In this document: positions 1-8,082 of the stretch, piece by piece
How positions within the stretch are numbered: position 1 is the stretch's first letter
Layout of the letters: each line of letters starts with the position of its first letter
From: Noviherbaspirillum sp. L7-7A
GTDB taxonomy: Bacteria; Pseudomonadota; Gammaproteobacteria; Burkholderiales; Burkholderiaceae_D
Length of the DNA stretch: 64,000 nucleotides
NCBI RefSeq assembly: GCF_019052805.1
Contig: NZ_JAHQRJ010000001.1
Span: forward strand, 2,852,001-2,916,000
Direction: 5' to 3'
Program-made: the position numbers and the translations under genes
Notes under the pieces: generated by a model
Database searches by the model: none
Seen by the model: the letters and a program-made list of their open reading frames with translations, nothing else
What the model was told of the DNA's origin: nothing

Positions 1-917
1 CGGTGGTTTATCTGACGCAGTATCAGCATGTGCCGATGAAGCGATGCACGCGCCTGATGCAGGACTTGTTTGGCGTGACGATGTCCCCGGCCAGCGTGCA
101 TGCCGCCATTGCGCAGGCGCACGCCGCTGTGGCACCGGTGGTGCAGGCGCTGGGCGAGTCACTGCTGCAGGCGCCAGTAGTGCACTTCGATGAAACGGGC
201 ATGCGCGTGGGCACCAAGCTGTACTGGATGCACAGTGCATCGACCGAGGACGCAGTGGTCTATCAGGTGCATGCGCGCCGCGGCTACCAGGCGCTGGAGG
301 CGTTGAACCTGCTGCCGCGCTTCAAGGGTGTGGCCGTGCATGACGGCTGGCCTTCCTACTACCGTTTCAACGTACAACATGCGTTATGCAACGCGCATCA
401 TTTGCGTGAGCTGGAGTTCGTAATCGACTCGACCGGGCAGCAATGGGCGCAAGACATGATGAGCTTGCTTGTGAAGATGAATCATGCTGTGGATGCCAGC
501 GAGGATGGGGTGTTGAGCCAGCATGTTGCTGCAAGCTACCGTCGCCGATACCGTGAGCTCCTTGAGCAGGGTCGCCAGCATAATCCGCAAAGGCTGACTG
601 ACCTGACCCGCAAGGACAAGCGAGGCGGCATCAAGCAAAGCACCACATACAACCTGATCAAGCGGCTGGAGCAACACGCTGATGATGTGCTGCGTTTCAT
701 GCATGATGCACGGGTGCCGTTCACGAACAACCTTGCCGAGCGCGACCTTCGCATGCCCAAGCTCAAGCAGAAGGTATGCGGATGCTACCGCAGCTTTGCG
801 GGCGCGCAGGCGTATTGCAGCATTCGTTCCTACATAGGGACATTGCAGAAGCAATCGAAGGATCTGATACAGGCATTGACCATGCTATTTAGCGGTCGCA
901 TGCCTTCGACAGGTTAA
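1..917 (+). CDS. IS66-family transposase (TnpC), 5' end outside window
   Basis: DDE transposase that cuts and joins the ends of an IS66-type insertion sequence. About 304 residues are visible and the frame is open at the left edge, so the N-terminal zinc-finger part is missing from view. Counting from the first visible codon at position 3, the likely catalytic residues are D63 (in HFDETGMRV), D114 (in VHDGWPSYY) and E247 (in NNLAERDLR). The C-terminal IS66 motif CGCYRSFAGA follows. The visible part looks intact, with no frameshift or stop. Whether the accessory tnpA and tnpB genes lie upstream cannot be seen. The family call is secure. Confidence 0.93.
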   Translation, partial: VVYLTQYQHVPMKRCTRLMQDLFGVTMSPASVHAAIAQAHAAVAPVVQALGESLLQAPVVHFDETGMRVGTKLYWMHSASTEDAVVYQVHARRGYQALEALNLLPRFKGVAVHDGWPSYYRFNVQHALCNAHHLRELEFVIDSTGQQWAQDMMSLLVKMNHAVDASEDGVLSQHVAASYRRRYRELLEQGRQHNPQRLTDLTRKDKRGGIKQSTTYNLIKRLEQHADDVLRFMHDARVPFTNNLAERDLRMPKLKQKVCGCYRSFAGAQAYCSIRSYIGTLQKQSKDLIQALTMLFSGRMPSTG

Positions 918-958
918 GGCTGCATACGTCTTGCGTTCTATGAATGCTGAATAGTTAC
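1..958 (+). mobile_element. IS66-family insertion sequence, right-hand part
   Basis: The transposase stop is followed by about 40 bp ending in GTTAC at 954-958. Immediately after it, sequence begins that matches the intergenic repeat also found at 18.7 and 19.2 kb. The abrupt change suggests the element's right end lies at or near 958. The terminal inverted repeat cannot be confirmed because the left end is outside the window. Confidence 0.6.
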
Positions 959-1165
959 GGCGAAGCAAAAGAAGTAGGCAAGAAAAGGCGACCCGATGAT
1001 CGCGCCCCGCTGCGCGGGGTCCCCGTGCCGTCGACGCCTGAAGCGGGGCGCGGCTAAACTCGCTGCGCTGCGCTTCGCTCAAACAGACGCCGCACCTTAT
1101 CCGCTTCAGGCATCGCCGTCACGGCGCGCTCAACGGGACTTGAACTGCAACGGCAACGGCAACTG
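959..1165 (+). repeat. Long intergenic repeat, copy 1
   Basis: About 165-200 bp nearly identical to 19147-19361 and, inverted, to 18711-18921. The shared core runs from GATGATCGCGCCCCGCTGCG through GCTAAACTCGCTGCGCTGCG to CGCGCTCAACGGGACTT and ends in two or three CAACGG hexamers near 1146-1160. It contains no credible coding frame. The IS66 right end appears to abut its left edge. It is followed directly by a REPIN-like doublet, the same order as in the inverted copy at 18.4-18.9 kb. Confidence 0.85.
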
Positions 1166-1170
1166 CTTTC

Positions 1171-1284
1171 GTAGGATGCAATACCCGAAGGGCATTGCAC
1201 CGCCGTTAGCAAACCGGAATGGCATTGCCACCGACTTCCCTGATCAACCAATGGTGGAATGCCCCTTCGGGGCATTCCACCTAC
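1171..1284. repeat. REPIN-like inverted REP doublet, copy 1
   Basis: Two short palindromes, 1171-1200 (starts GTAGG, stem around CCCGAAGGG) and 1253-1284 (stem around CCCCTTCGGGG, ends CCTAC), lie in inverted orientation and bound a 52-bp interior. The unit is 114 bp. The unit at 18444-18558 is 115 bp, also has a 52-bp interior, and its interior is recognisably the reverse complement of this one. Confidence 0.75.
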
Positions 1285-1348
1285 GACCGCGGCGGAAGCG
1301 GTTCCACAGGTAATTCGGCGGTACCAGTTGCCGCCTCTCCCCTGCCCC

Positions 1349-2269
1349 TTACCCCCGCTGATAAGCCTCCCCCAGATACCCCGGCGCAGTCTGCCGCCCA
1401 ATCACCCCCGCCACCGCCAGCAAGGCCAGCAGATACGGCAGCATGATCAGCAGCGCGCTCGGCACCTGCACGCCCACCGTCGGCAGGAAGAACTGCAGCG
1501 CCGTCGCCGCGCCGAACAGCAGGCAGGCCAGCAGCATGCGGCCCAGCTTCCAGTTGCCGAAGATGATGGCGGCGATTGCCAGGTAGCCGCTACCGCTGGT
1601 CATGCCCTCGGTGAAGGTGTGGATGTCGCCAATCGAAATGAAGCAGCCGGCAATCGCCGCCATCACGCCCGAGAACATCACTGCACCATAGCGCAGCCCG
1701 TTGACCGACAGGCCCGACTTGTCGACCGCGCGCGGCGCCGCGCCGGCGGCGTGCAAGGCCAGGCCAAGCGCGGTCTGGCGCATCATGAAGGCGGTGGCGG
1801 CGATGATCACAAGGCCGAGATAGAACAGCCAGACCTGCTCCAACACCACCTGCCCGACGATGGGAATGTCGCGCAGCAGCGGCGGCGCCCATTTGTCCAG
1901 GCCGGGAATCGCCGCGCTGGAGCGGCTGCCGAAGAGTTCGCGGTAGGCCAGCGTGGTGCCGCCCAGCGCCAGGATGTTGATGCCGATGCCGGTCACGATC
2001 TGGTTGGCGCGCAGCGTGATCGACAGGAAGGCCTGCAGCAGCGCCACCGGCAGCACCGCGAGGATGCCCAGCGCCAGCCCGATCAGCGGGTTGCCGGTGG
2101 CCCAGGAGCCCACCGCGCCGGCGAAGGCGCCTGTCAGCATCATGCCTTCCAGGCTCATGTTGAGCACGCCGGCGCGCTGGCTGACCAGCTCGCCGGTCGC
2201 GCCCAGCAGCAGGGGCGTGGCGAAGCGGATCGCCGAGCCGATGAATACCGCTGACAATTCAAGACTCAT
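1349..2269 (-). CDS. BMP-type ABC importer permease, subunit 2
   Basis: Inner-membrane permease of an importer of the BMP/nucleoside class (family of B. subtilis NupQ/YufQ). It is 306 residues and almost entirely hydrophobic, with the family-typical segment GELVSQRAGVLNMSLEGMM near the N-terminus and about eight or nine membrane spans. The ATG at 2269 overlaps the stop of the upstream permease (ATGA), so the two are translationally coupled. The open frame runs far upstream of this ATG, but that extension is a shadow of the neighbouring gene. It is the last gene of a four-gene operon with permease 1, the ATPase and the binding protein. Substrate is unknown. Confidence 0.9.
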   Translation of the reverse strand: MSLELSAVFIGSAIRFATPLLLGATGELVSQRAGVLNMSLEGMMLTGAFAGAVGSWATGNPLIGLALGILAVLPVALLQAFLSITLRANQIVTGIGINILALGGTTLAYRELFGSRSSAAIPGLDKWAPPLLRDIPIVGQVVLEQVWLFYLGLVIIAATAFMMRQTALGLALHAAGAAPRAVDKSGLSVNGLRYGAVMFSGVMAAIAGCFISIGDIHTFTEGMTSGSGYLAIAAIIFGNWKLGRMLLACLLFGAATALQFFLPTVGVQVPSALLIMLPYLLALLAVAGVIGRQTAPGYLGEAYQRG

Positions 2270-3333
2270 TTGGCCCCTCCATGCCGGTCCATCCACAAGG
2301 CCGCGCCAGCCACGGCGAGGATGATCATGCCCTGCACCACCTGCACCAGGGCCGACGGCACCGAAGCCGCCATTTCCATGTTGATGCCGCCCGAGCGCAG
2401 GAAGCCGAACAGCAGCGCGCCGGCGAATACGCCCGGCAGCGAGCCGCGTGCCAGGAGGCCCACCACCAGGCCGTCGAAGCCATAGCCGGAGGAGAAGCCG
2501 CTCTTCAATGCATACTGGTCGCCCTGCAGCATGATGGCGCCGGCCAGGCCGCCGAGCGCGCCGGCAAGCGTCATGGCCAGCACCACGGTGCGTGCGATCG
2601 GCATGCCGGCCTGGCGCGATGCCAGCGGATTCATACCCACCGAGCGCAGGTGCAGGCCGAACAGGCTGCGCGCCAGCAGCCAGGCCGTGCCCAGGCCCAG
2701 CAGCACGGTCAATGGCAGGCCAATGTTGATCGGCATCGATTCGTCGCCCAGGAAGAAGGGCAGCCTGGTCGTGGCCGGGATTTCCAGCGACTCGGGCAGC
2801 GTGCCCGAATTGCTCATCGGCTGGCGCAGCAGCCGTTCCGACTGCACCGACCAGTACAGCAGCCACACGCCGATGAAAGACAGCATCAGCGTGCTGATCA
2901 CTTCATTGGTGCCGGCCCGCGCCTTGAGCAGGCCGGGCAAGGCGCCCCATGCGGCGCCGGCCAGTGCGCCAGCCAATAACGGCAGGATGAAGGCCAGGCC
3001 CAGCGGCAGGCCCTGCACGCCGCCGTACAGGCTCACCGCGGTGGCAGCAATGGCGCCGACCGCGATCTGCCCTTCGCCGCCGACATTGGTCAGCCGCGCT
3101 CTATCGGCCAGTACGAAGCCGGTGCCGACCAGCGCGAAGATCACCGCCCGGTTGACCGATGCGCCGATGGCATAGGGCGAGCCCCAGGCGCCGTCGGCAA
3201 AGGCTTCCAGCGCCTCGCCGACGGGCACGCCGGTCAATGCCACCAGCAGGATGCCCACCGTCATGGCCAGCAGCACTGCTGCTGCCGGCAGCGCCCGCGC
3301 CGGCGTGAAGTTCAGTGAGTAGGCTTTAGTCAT
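2266..3333 (-). CDS. BMP-type ABC importer permease, subunit 1
   Basis: Inner-membrane permease, 355 residues, partner of the permease encoded at 1349-2269. The first span covers about residues 15-35. The motif LTNVGGEGQIAVGA is typical of NupP/YufP-type permeases and corresponds to the family's cytoplasmic coupling region. It overlaps the upstream ATPase gene by 8 bp (3326-3333) and the downstream permease by 4 bp, so all three are tightly coupled. Together the two permeases should form the heterodimeric channel that receives substrate from the binding protein at 4908-5888. Confidence 0.9.
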   Translation of the reverse strand: MTKAYSLNFTPARALPAAAVLLAMTVGILLVALTGVPVGEALEAFADGAWGSPYAIGASVNRAVIFALVGTGFVLADRARLTNVGGEGQIAVGAIAATAVSLYGGVQGLPLGLAFILPLLAGALAGAAWGALPGLLKARAGTNEVISTLMLSFIGVWLLYWSVQSERLLRQPMSNSGTLPESLEIPATTRLPFFLGDESMPINIGLPLTVLLGLGTAWLLARSLFGLHLRSVGMNPLASRQAGMPIARTVVLAMTLAGALGGLAGAIMLQGDQYALKSGFSSGYGFDGLVVGLLARGSLPGVFAGALLFGFLRSGGINMEMAASVPSALVQVVQGMIILAVAGAALWMDRHGGAK

Positions 3334-4903
3334 GGGATTGTCCCGCCATCATGGCGCCGATGCGCGCCCTTTGTTCCGGGCCGGCCGGGCAGGCGCCCAT
3401 GAAGCGGCCGCGGTACAGCACCACGATGCGGTCGGCCACGGCCAGCAGGTCATCGAGTTCGGAAGAGATCAGCAGCACCGCCACGCCGCGGTCGCGGGCG
3501 GCACGAATATGGTTGTAGACCGCCTCGACCGCGCCCACATCCAGGCCGCGGGTGGGCTGGGCCGCAATCAGCAGCGCAAGCTTGTCCTGCGTCAGCTCGC
3601 GCGCCAGCACCGCCTTCTGCTGGTTGCCGCCGGAGAGGCCGCCGAAGGCCACGTCCTCGCTGGCGGCGCGCACGTCGAAGCGCTGCATCAGCTCGCGCGC
3701 GGCGGCGCGCATGGCGCTGCGGTCCAGCATGCCGCGCCGGGTGAACCTGTGGAGCTGGTTGAGGAAGATGTTTTCCGCAACCGAAAGGCCGGTGACGCAG
3801 CCCACCGCATGCCGGTCTTCCGGCACGATGCCCACGCCGGCGCGGGTGATCGCCTGCGGCGTGCTGCCCGTGAGATGCCTGCCGTTGACGAAGAAGCGGC
3901 CGGCGGCCGGCTTGATCATGCCCGACAGCGCCGCCGCCAGCTCGCTCTGGCCATTGCCCTCGACGCCGGCAATGCCGACGATCTCATGGCGGTTGACGAT
4001 CAGCGTGACATTGTCCAGCCGCAGCGCGCCATGCGCATCCTTCACCGTCAGGCCGTCGACCTGCAGCACTTCGTCGCGCACATCGCTGGAAGCCGGCTGG
4101 CGCGGCGCGATGCGCATCGCGGGCGTGGCCGGCGCACCCGCGTCGCGCGCGATCATGGCCGTTACCAGGCGGTCGATGTCATTGGCCGGCGTCGTCGACG
4201 ATGCCACCGTGCGGCCGCCGCGCAGCACCGTGACGCGGTCGGCCACCTGGCGGATCTCGGCCAGCTTGTGGGTCACAAGCACCACGCCGCAACCGCTGTC
4301 GGCGACCTTGCGGCACACCTTCAGCAGCGCGGCGATCTCGTCGGGCAGAAGCACCGCGGTCGGTTCGTCCAGCACCAGCAGGCGCGGCTCGCGCATCAGG
4401 CACTTGATGATTTCCACCCGCTGCCGCTCGCCCACCGAGAGGTCGGATATCAGCGCATCCGGGTCCAGTTCAAGGCCGTACTGCGAGGCCAGCGCACGGA
4501 TGCGGGCGCCGGCTTCACGGCGCTTCAGGAGGCCGCGGCTCTGGCCCAGGAGCAGGTTGTCGGCCACGCTGGCGTCTTCCACCAGGCTGAAGTGCTGGTG
4601 CACCATTGCGATGCCGCGCGCCAGCGCATCGGCCGGGCCGCGCGGCCGGTAGGGCGCGCCGTCCAGCAGCATCGCACCGCTGTCGGGCGCATGCACGCCG
4701 AACACCAGGTTGCATAGCGTGGACTTGCCGGCGCCGTTCTCGCCCAGCAGGCAATGGATCTCGCCGGCGCGGATGTCCAGGCTGACCCCGTCCAGCGCGG
4801 CCATCGCGCCGAAGCGCTTGCCTACATTGTCCAGCCGCAGCCAGCCCGCTTCCACGGCGGAGGGAGCCACAGCAGCGGCGGCGGGTGCGAAGGCGGCGTG
4901 CAT
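3326..4903 (-). CDS. BMP-type ABC importer ATP-binding protein (two NBDs)
   Basis: Cytoplasmic ATPase that powers the importer. It is 525 residues with two nucleotide-binding domains in tandem. The first has a clean Walker A (GENGAGKST, about residues 54-62), signature LSVGERQRVEI and Walker B LLVLDEPTA. The second has the degenerate Walker A (GVEGNGQSEL) usual for this subclass but an intact signature LSGGNQQKAVLAREL. The length fits NupO/RbsA-like double ATPases. It lies 4 bp downstream of the binding-protein gene and overlaps the permease gene that follows. Confidence 0.93.
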   Translation of the reverse strand: MHAAFAPAAAAVAPSAVEAGWLRLDNVGKRFGAMAALDGVSLDIRAGEIHCLLGENGAGKSTLCNLVFGVHAPDSGAMLLDGAPYRPRGPADALARGIAMVHQHFSLVEDASVADNLLLGQSRGLLKRREAGARIRALASQYGLELDPDALISDLSVGERQRVEIIKCLMREPRLLVLDEPTAVLLPDEIAALLKVCRKVADSGCGVVLVTHKLAEIRQVADRVTVLRGGRTVASSTTPANDIDRLVTAMIARDAGAPATPAMRIAPRQPASSDVRDEVLQVDGLTVKDAHGALRLDNVTLIVNRHEIVGIAGVEGNGQSELAAALSGMIKPAAGRFFVNGRHLTGSTPQAITRAGVGIVPEDRHAVGCVTGLSVAENIFLNQLHRFTRRGMLDRSAMRAAARELMQRFDVRAASEDVAFGGLSGGNQQKAVLARELTQDKLALLIAAQPTRGLDVGAVEAVYNHIRAARDRGVAVLLISSELDDLLAVADRIVVLYRGRFMGACPAGPEQRARIGAMMAGQSHD

Positions 4904-4907
4904 TGCG

Positions 4908-5888
4908 TCAGCCTTCCAGCACCTTGATCTTGCCGTCCATGATGTCCTTCTTGATCTGCTCCAGCCTGGCCTTCTGCTCGGCCGTGGCGCCGCAGATCTT
5001 CATGTCGGAGGCATCGGCGCCCATGGCCAGGCCGAACGGCTTGTAGCCCGGCTTCCATTCGCCGGACACGGCCTGCGAGATCGCGTAATGCACCTGGTAG
5101 CCCACGCCGGTGATGCTGTAGGCCACGTACAGCGGGTCGCTGCCGCAGCGGTCGGTATAGCTGCCGATGATGTGGGTGCCCTTTTCCTTGGCCGCCTGCT
5201 CCATGCCGCGCAGGCCGAGGTTGAGGATGTGATAGTGCACGTCGGCGCCCTGGGCGATCGCGGCCAGCGTGGCTTCCTTGGACTTGGAGACGTTGTCGAA
5301 GTCGCCGGTGTAGTTTTCCACGTACTTGATCTGCGGATTGATCGCGCGCGCGCCGTTGCCGAACTCCTTGCCGGCATTGACGATGGAAGGAATCTCCATG
5401 CCGCCGACATAGCTGACCGCGCCGTTCTTCGACAGCATGGCCGCGGCCGCGCCGGCCACATAGGCGATCTGCGCCTGCTTGACGTCATAGCCGGCGACAT
5501 TGGGCGCGGATTCGCCCTGGTTGCCGCCGACGATGGAAAACTTCTTCTTCGGGAAGCGCTTGGCCACCTTCAGCACCGCCGCCTGGGTCTGGCCGCCGAC
5601 GCCGATCACCAGGTCGTTCTTGCCGGCCAGGTTGGTCAGCGCCTGCTCCATGTCGGCATAGTTGATGTTCTCGATCATCTGCACCTTGATCTTGCTGCCG
5701 AACTCCTTCTCGGACTGGGCCAGGCCGCTATAGCCCGATTCCATCCAGCCCTTGTCGGACTTCGAGCCGGGGATCAGCACGCCGACCTTGACCGGGTCGG
5801 CGGCCTGGGCCGGGCCGAACGCAGCGGCAATCGCCAGCACGGACACGGACAACAACAGGCGACGGCGTGATGAGGTTTTGCAACGCAT
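4908..5888 (-). CDS. BMP-family ABC importer substrate-binding protein
   Basis: Periplasmic binding protein of the Bmp/PnrA/Med family (about 326 residues). It has a cleavable Sec signal peptide with twin basic start (SSRRRLLLSVSVLAIAAA) and likely cleavage after AQA. Mature motifs include VLIPGSKSDKGWMESGYSGL and YIAGAA-like YVAGAAAAML, both typical of the family. I place the start at ATG 5888, eight bases after AAAGGAG; a GTG at 5897 is also in frame. It is first gene of the importer operon and divergent from the hydrolase pair at 5997-7996. No lipobox is seen, so it should be soluble. Substrate could be a nucleoside, base or small amide. Confidence 0.9.
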   Translation of the reverse strand: MRCKTSSRRRLLLSVSVLAIAAAFGPAQAADPVKVGVLIPGSKSDKGWMESGYSGLAQSEKEFGSKIKVQMIENINYADMEQALTNLAGKNDLVIGVGGQTQAAVLKVAKRFPKKKFSIVGGNQGESAPNVAGYDVKQAQIAYVAGAAAAMLSKNGAVSYVGGMEIPSIVNAGKEFGNGARAINPQIKYVENYTGDFDNVSKSKEATLAAIAQGADVHYHILNLGLRGMEQAAKEKGTHIIGSYTDRCGSDPLYVAYSITGVGYQVHYAISQAVSGEWKPGYKPFGLAMGADASDMKICGATAEQKARLEQIKKDIMDGKIKVLEG

Positions 5889-5923
5889 GACTGGCACTCC
5901 TTTTGCATTGGGAAAGTCGACTT

Positions 5924-5940
5924 GCCCTGGCTTACAGGGC
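5924..5940. promoter_or_regulatory. Palindrome in divergent promoter region
   Basis: GCCCTG and CAGGGC arms (6 bp) around a 5-bp loop, in the 108 bp between the importer operon and the hydrolase operon. It could be an operator shared by both. No regulator gene is adjacent on either side except the NhaR-like gene at 8083. The role is inferred from position only. Confidence 0.3.
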
Positions 5941-5996
5941 CTGACTCATCCATAGCAAGTTCGATGCCACTGCCGGCAATGCCCTCAGGAGAAACC

Positions 5997-6806
5997 ATGC
6001 AGAAAGCCCCACCGCCACTTGCCCGCCCAGCCGACGGCATGCTGGGCCACAGCCCCAATACCGCATGGCGCGCCAGCGCCGAAGAGATCGACATGGCGGT
6101 GCCGCCGCCGCATCCGGTGCTGGCCCGCATCGCCTGCCAGCCGCAGTCGGTGCTGGTGAACCTGCGCCAGACAGCCATCATCGTGGTCGACATGCAGAAT
6201 GATTTCTGCACCACGAATGGCTGGGTGCACGAGATTGGCGGCGACCCGACCCCGAACCGTGCGCCGATTGCACCATTGCAGGGATTGCTGCCGGCATTGC
6301 GCAAGGCCAGCGTGCCGGTGATCTGGGTCAACTGGGGCAACCGGCCCGACCTGGCCAACATGCCGCCCAACCAGATCCATCTGTACAAGCCGTCGGGCAC
6401 GGGCACCGGCCTGGGCGACCCCTTGCGCAGCAATGCCGCGCCGGTGCTGCAGAAGGACTCGTGGGCCGCGGCCGTGGTGGATGAACTCAAGCCCGAGCCC
6501 GGCGACATCATGGTCGACAAGTACCGCATCAGCGGCTTCTGGGACACGCCGCTCGACAGCATCCTGCGCAACTTGGGCATACGCACCATCCTGTTCGCCG
6601 GGGTCAACATCGACCAGTGCGTGCTGCACACCCTGACCGACGCCAACTTCCTCGGCTATGGCTGCCTGCTGGTGGAAGACTGCTGCGCCACCACCTCGCC
6701 CGGCTTCTGCGCCGAGGCGGCGGTATGGAACGTGAAGAAATGCTTCGGCTTCACCACCGACAGCACGCGGCTCCTGAGCGCGCTGGAAACGGCGCGGCCG
6801 GCATGA
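5997..6806 (+). CDS. Isochorismatase-like cysteine hydrolase
   Basis: Cysteine hydrolase of the isochorismatase/N-carbamoylsarcosine amidase superfamily, 269 residues. The three expected catalytic elements are visible: Asp in IIVVDMQNDFC, Lys in MVDKYRISGFW and the nucleophile Cys in GVNIDQCVLHT. ATG 5997 follows an AGGAGA site; in-frame ATGs further upstream lack one. The gene is coupled to the amidase by an ATGA overlap. Relatives act on biuret, ureidoacrylate, carbamoyl amides or nicotinamide. The neighbouring BMP importer suggests an imported amide or ureide, but the exact substrate cannot be read from sequence. Confidence 0.85.
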   Translation: MQKAPPPLARPADGMLGHSPNTAWRASAEEIDMAVPPPHPVLARIACQPQSVLVNLRQTAIIVVDMQNDFCTTNGWVHEIGGDPTPNRAPIAPLQGLLPALRKASVPVIWVNWGNRPDLANMPPNQIHLYKPSGTGTGLGDPLRSNAAPVLQKDSWAAAVVDELKPEPGDIMVDKYRISGFWDTPLDSILRNLGIRTILFAGVNIDQCVLHTLTDANFLGYGCLLVEDCCATTSPGFCAEAAVWNVKKCFGFTTDSTRLLSALETARPA

Positions 6807-7996
6807 TGCCCGCGCCGCCCGACCTGTTCGGCGCCTTCCTGCCGGGCGCGCGCTGCACCGCCCTGCCCAGCGCGGCCGGCGCGCTGGATGGCATGGCGAT
6901 GGCGGTCAAGGACCTGATCGACATCGAAGGCGCCGTCACCGGCGGCGGCAATCCCGACTGGGCCGCCGACCATGCACCCGCCAGCCGCCATGCGCCCTGC
7001 GTGGCAACGCTGCTGTCATCGGGCGCGCACTTGTGCGGCAAGACCATCACCGATGAACTGGCCTTCAGCCTGGAAGGACGCAATGCCCATTACGGCACGC
7101 CGCTCAATCCGCAGCTGCCCGACTGCCTGCCCGGCGGCTCGTCCTCCGGCTCGGCGGTGGCGGTGGCGGCCGGGCTGGCCGACTTCGCGCTGGGCACCGA
7201 TACCGGCGGCTCGGTACGGGTGCCGGCCGCCTTCTGCGGCCTTGCGGGCTTTCGTCCCACGCATGGCCGGGTCTCGCCTGAAGGCGTGCTGCCATTCGCG
7301 CCCAGCTATGACACCGTGGGCTGGCTTGCCCGTTCGGCCAGCCTGCTGGCGCAGGTAGGCCAGGCGCTGCTTGGCCCATCGGCCGTCGCATCGGGCGCGC
7401 CGCGGCTGTGCCTGGCTGCCGATGTCTATGCCATGGCCGAGCCGCGCAGCGCGGCCCTGCTCAAAAGCGCCGCCGAGGCCCTTGGCGCAGGCGCATCGGT
7501 GGACGTCTTCGAGGGACGCGCGGCGCAATGGCTGCGCTGCTACCAGGTGCTGCAGGGCGCCGAGATCCGGCACACGCTGGGCCCGTGGATTGCCGCCAGG
7601 AAGCCGCGCTTCGGACGCGACATCGCGGCACGCTTCGCCTCCACGCTGGACATCGCCGACGACGACATCCGCGACCAGCAGGCATTCCGGCTGATCGTCA
7701 GCGCAAGGCTGCATCGCCTGCTGGCCGATGGCAGGGTGCTGGTGCTGCCTACGGTGCAGGTTCCGTCGCTGAAGAAGGACGCCAGCGGCGCGGCGCTGTC
7801 TGCCTTCTATGAAGTCGCGCTGGCGGTCAATGCCATCGCAGGCCATGCCGGCCTGCCGCAGCTGGTGCTGCCGGCCGGCCGCGTGGGCGGCGCGCCGGTC
7901 AGCCTGTCCTTCATCGCGCAGGCCGGCATGGACGAGTTGCTGCTGGCGCAGGCGCCGCGCTGGGCGGCGCAATTGCAGGCCGACGGCTTCCGTTGA
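6803..7996 (+). CDS. Short amidase-signature hydrolase
   Basis: Amidase of the Ser-cisSer-Lys family, 397 residues and therefore a short form resembling plant AMI1-type amidases. Catalytic elements are visible: Lys in MAVKDLIDIEG, the Gly/Ser-rich loop PGGSSSGSAVAV with the cis-Ser, and the nucleophile Ser in GTDTGGSVRVPA. It starts at ATG 6803 inside the stop of the cysteine hydrolase. Together the two enzymes could carry out successive C-N bond cleavages. Indole-acetamide-type, carbamoyl or allophanate-like substrates are all possible. The C-terminal domain of true allophanate hydrolases is absent. Confidence 0.85.
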   Translation: MMPAPPDLFGAFLPGARCTALPSAAGALDGMAMAVKDLIDIEGAVTGGGNPDWAADHAPASRHAPCVATLLSSGAHLCGKTITDELAFSLEGRNAHYGTPLNPQLPDCLPGGSSSGSAVAVAAGLADFALGTDTGGSVRVPAAFCGLAGFRPTHGRVSPEGVLPFAPSYDTVGWLARSASLLAQVGQALLGPSAVASGAPRLCLAADVYAMAEPRSAALLKSAAEALGAGASVDVFEGRAAQWLRCYQVLQGAEIRHTLGPWIAARKPRFGRDIAARFASTLDIADDDIRDQQAFRLIVSARLHRLLADGRVLVLPTVQVPSLKKDASGAALSAFYEVALAVNAIAGHAGLPQLVLPAGRVGGAPVSLSFIAQAGMDELLLAQAPRWAAQLQADGFR

Positions 7997-8082
7997 AGTG
8001 ACGAAGGCGCAGCGATGCGCCGCATGCATGCCAAACCGACGTTTGCGGAGATAATGGCGGCATTATCACTATCACGCCGACC

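Noticed and set aside
1259-2254. 331-residue plus-strand frame opposite the BMP permease gene
   Set aside because: Gln/Arg/His-rich shadow of a high-GC gene, without ribosome-binding site or protein-like motifs.
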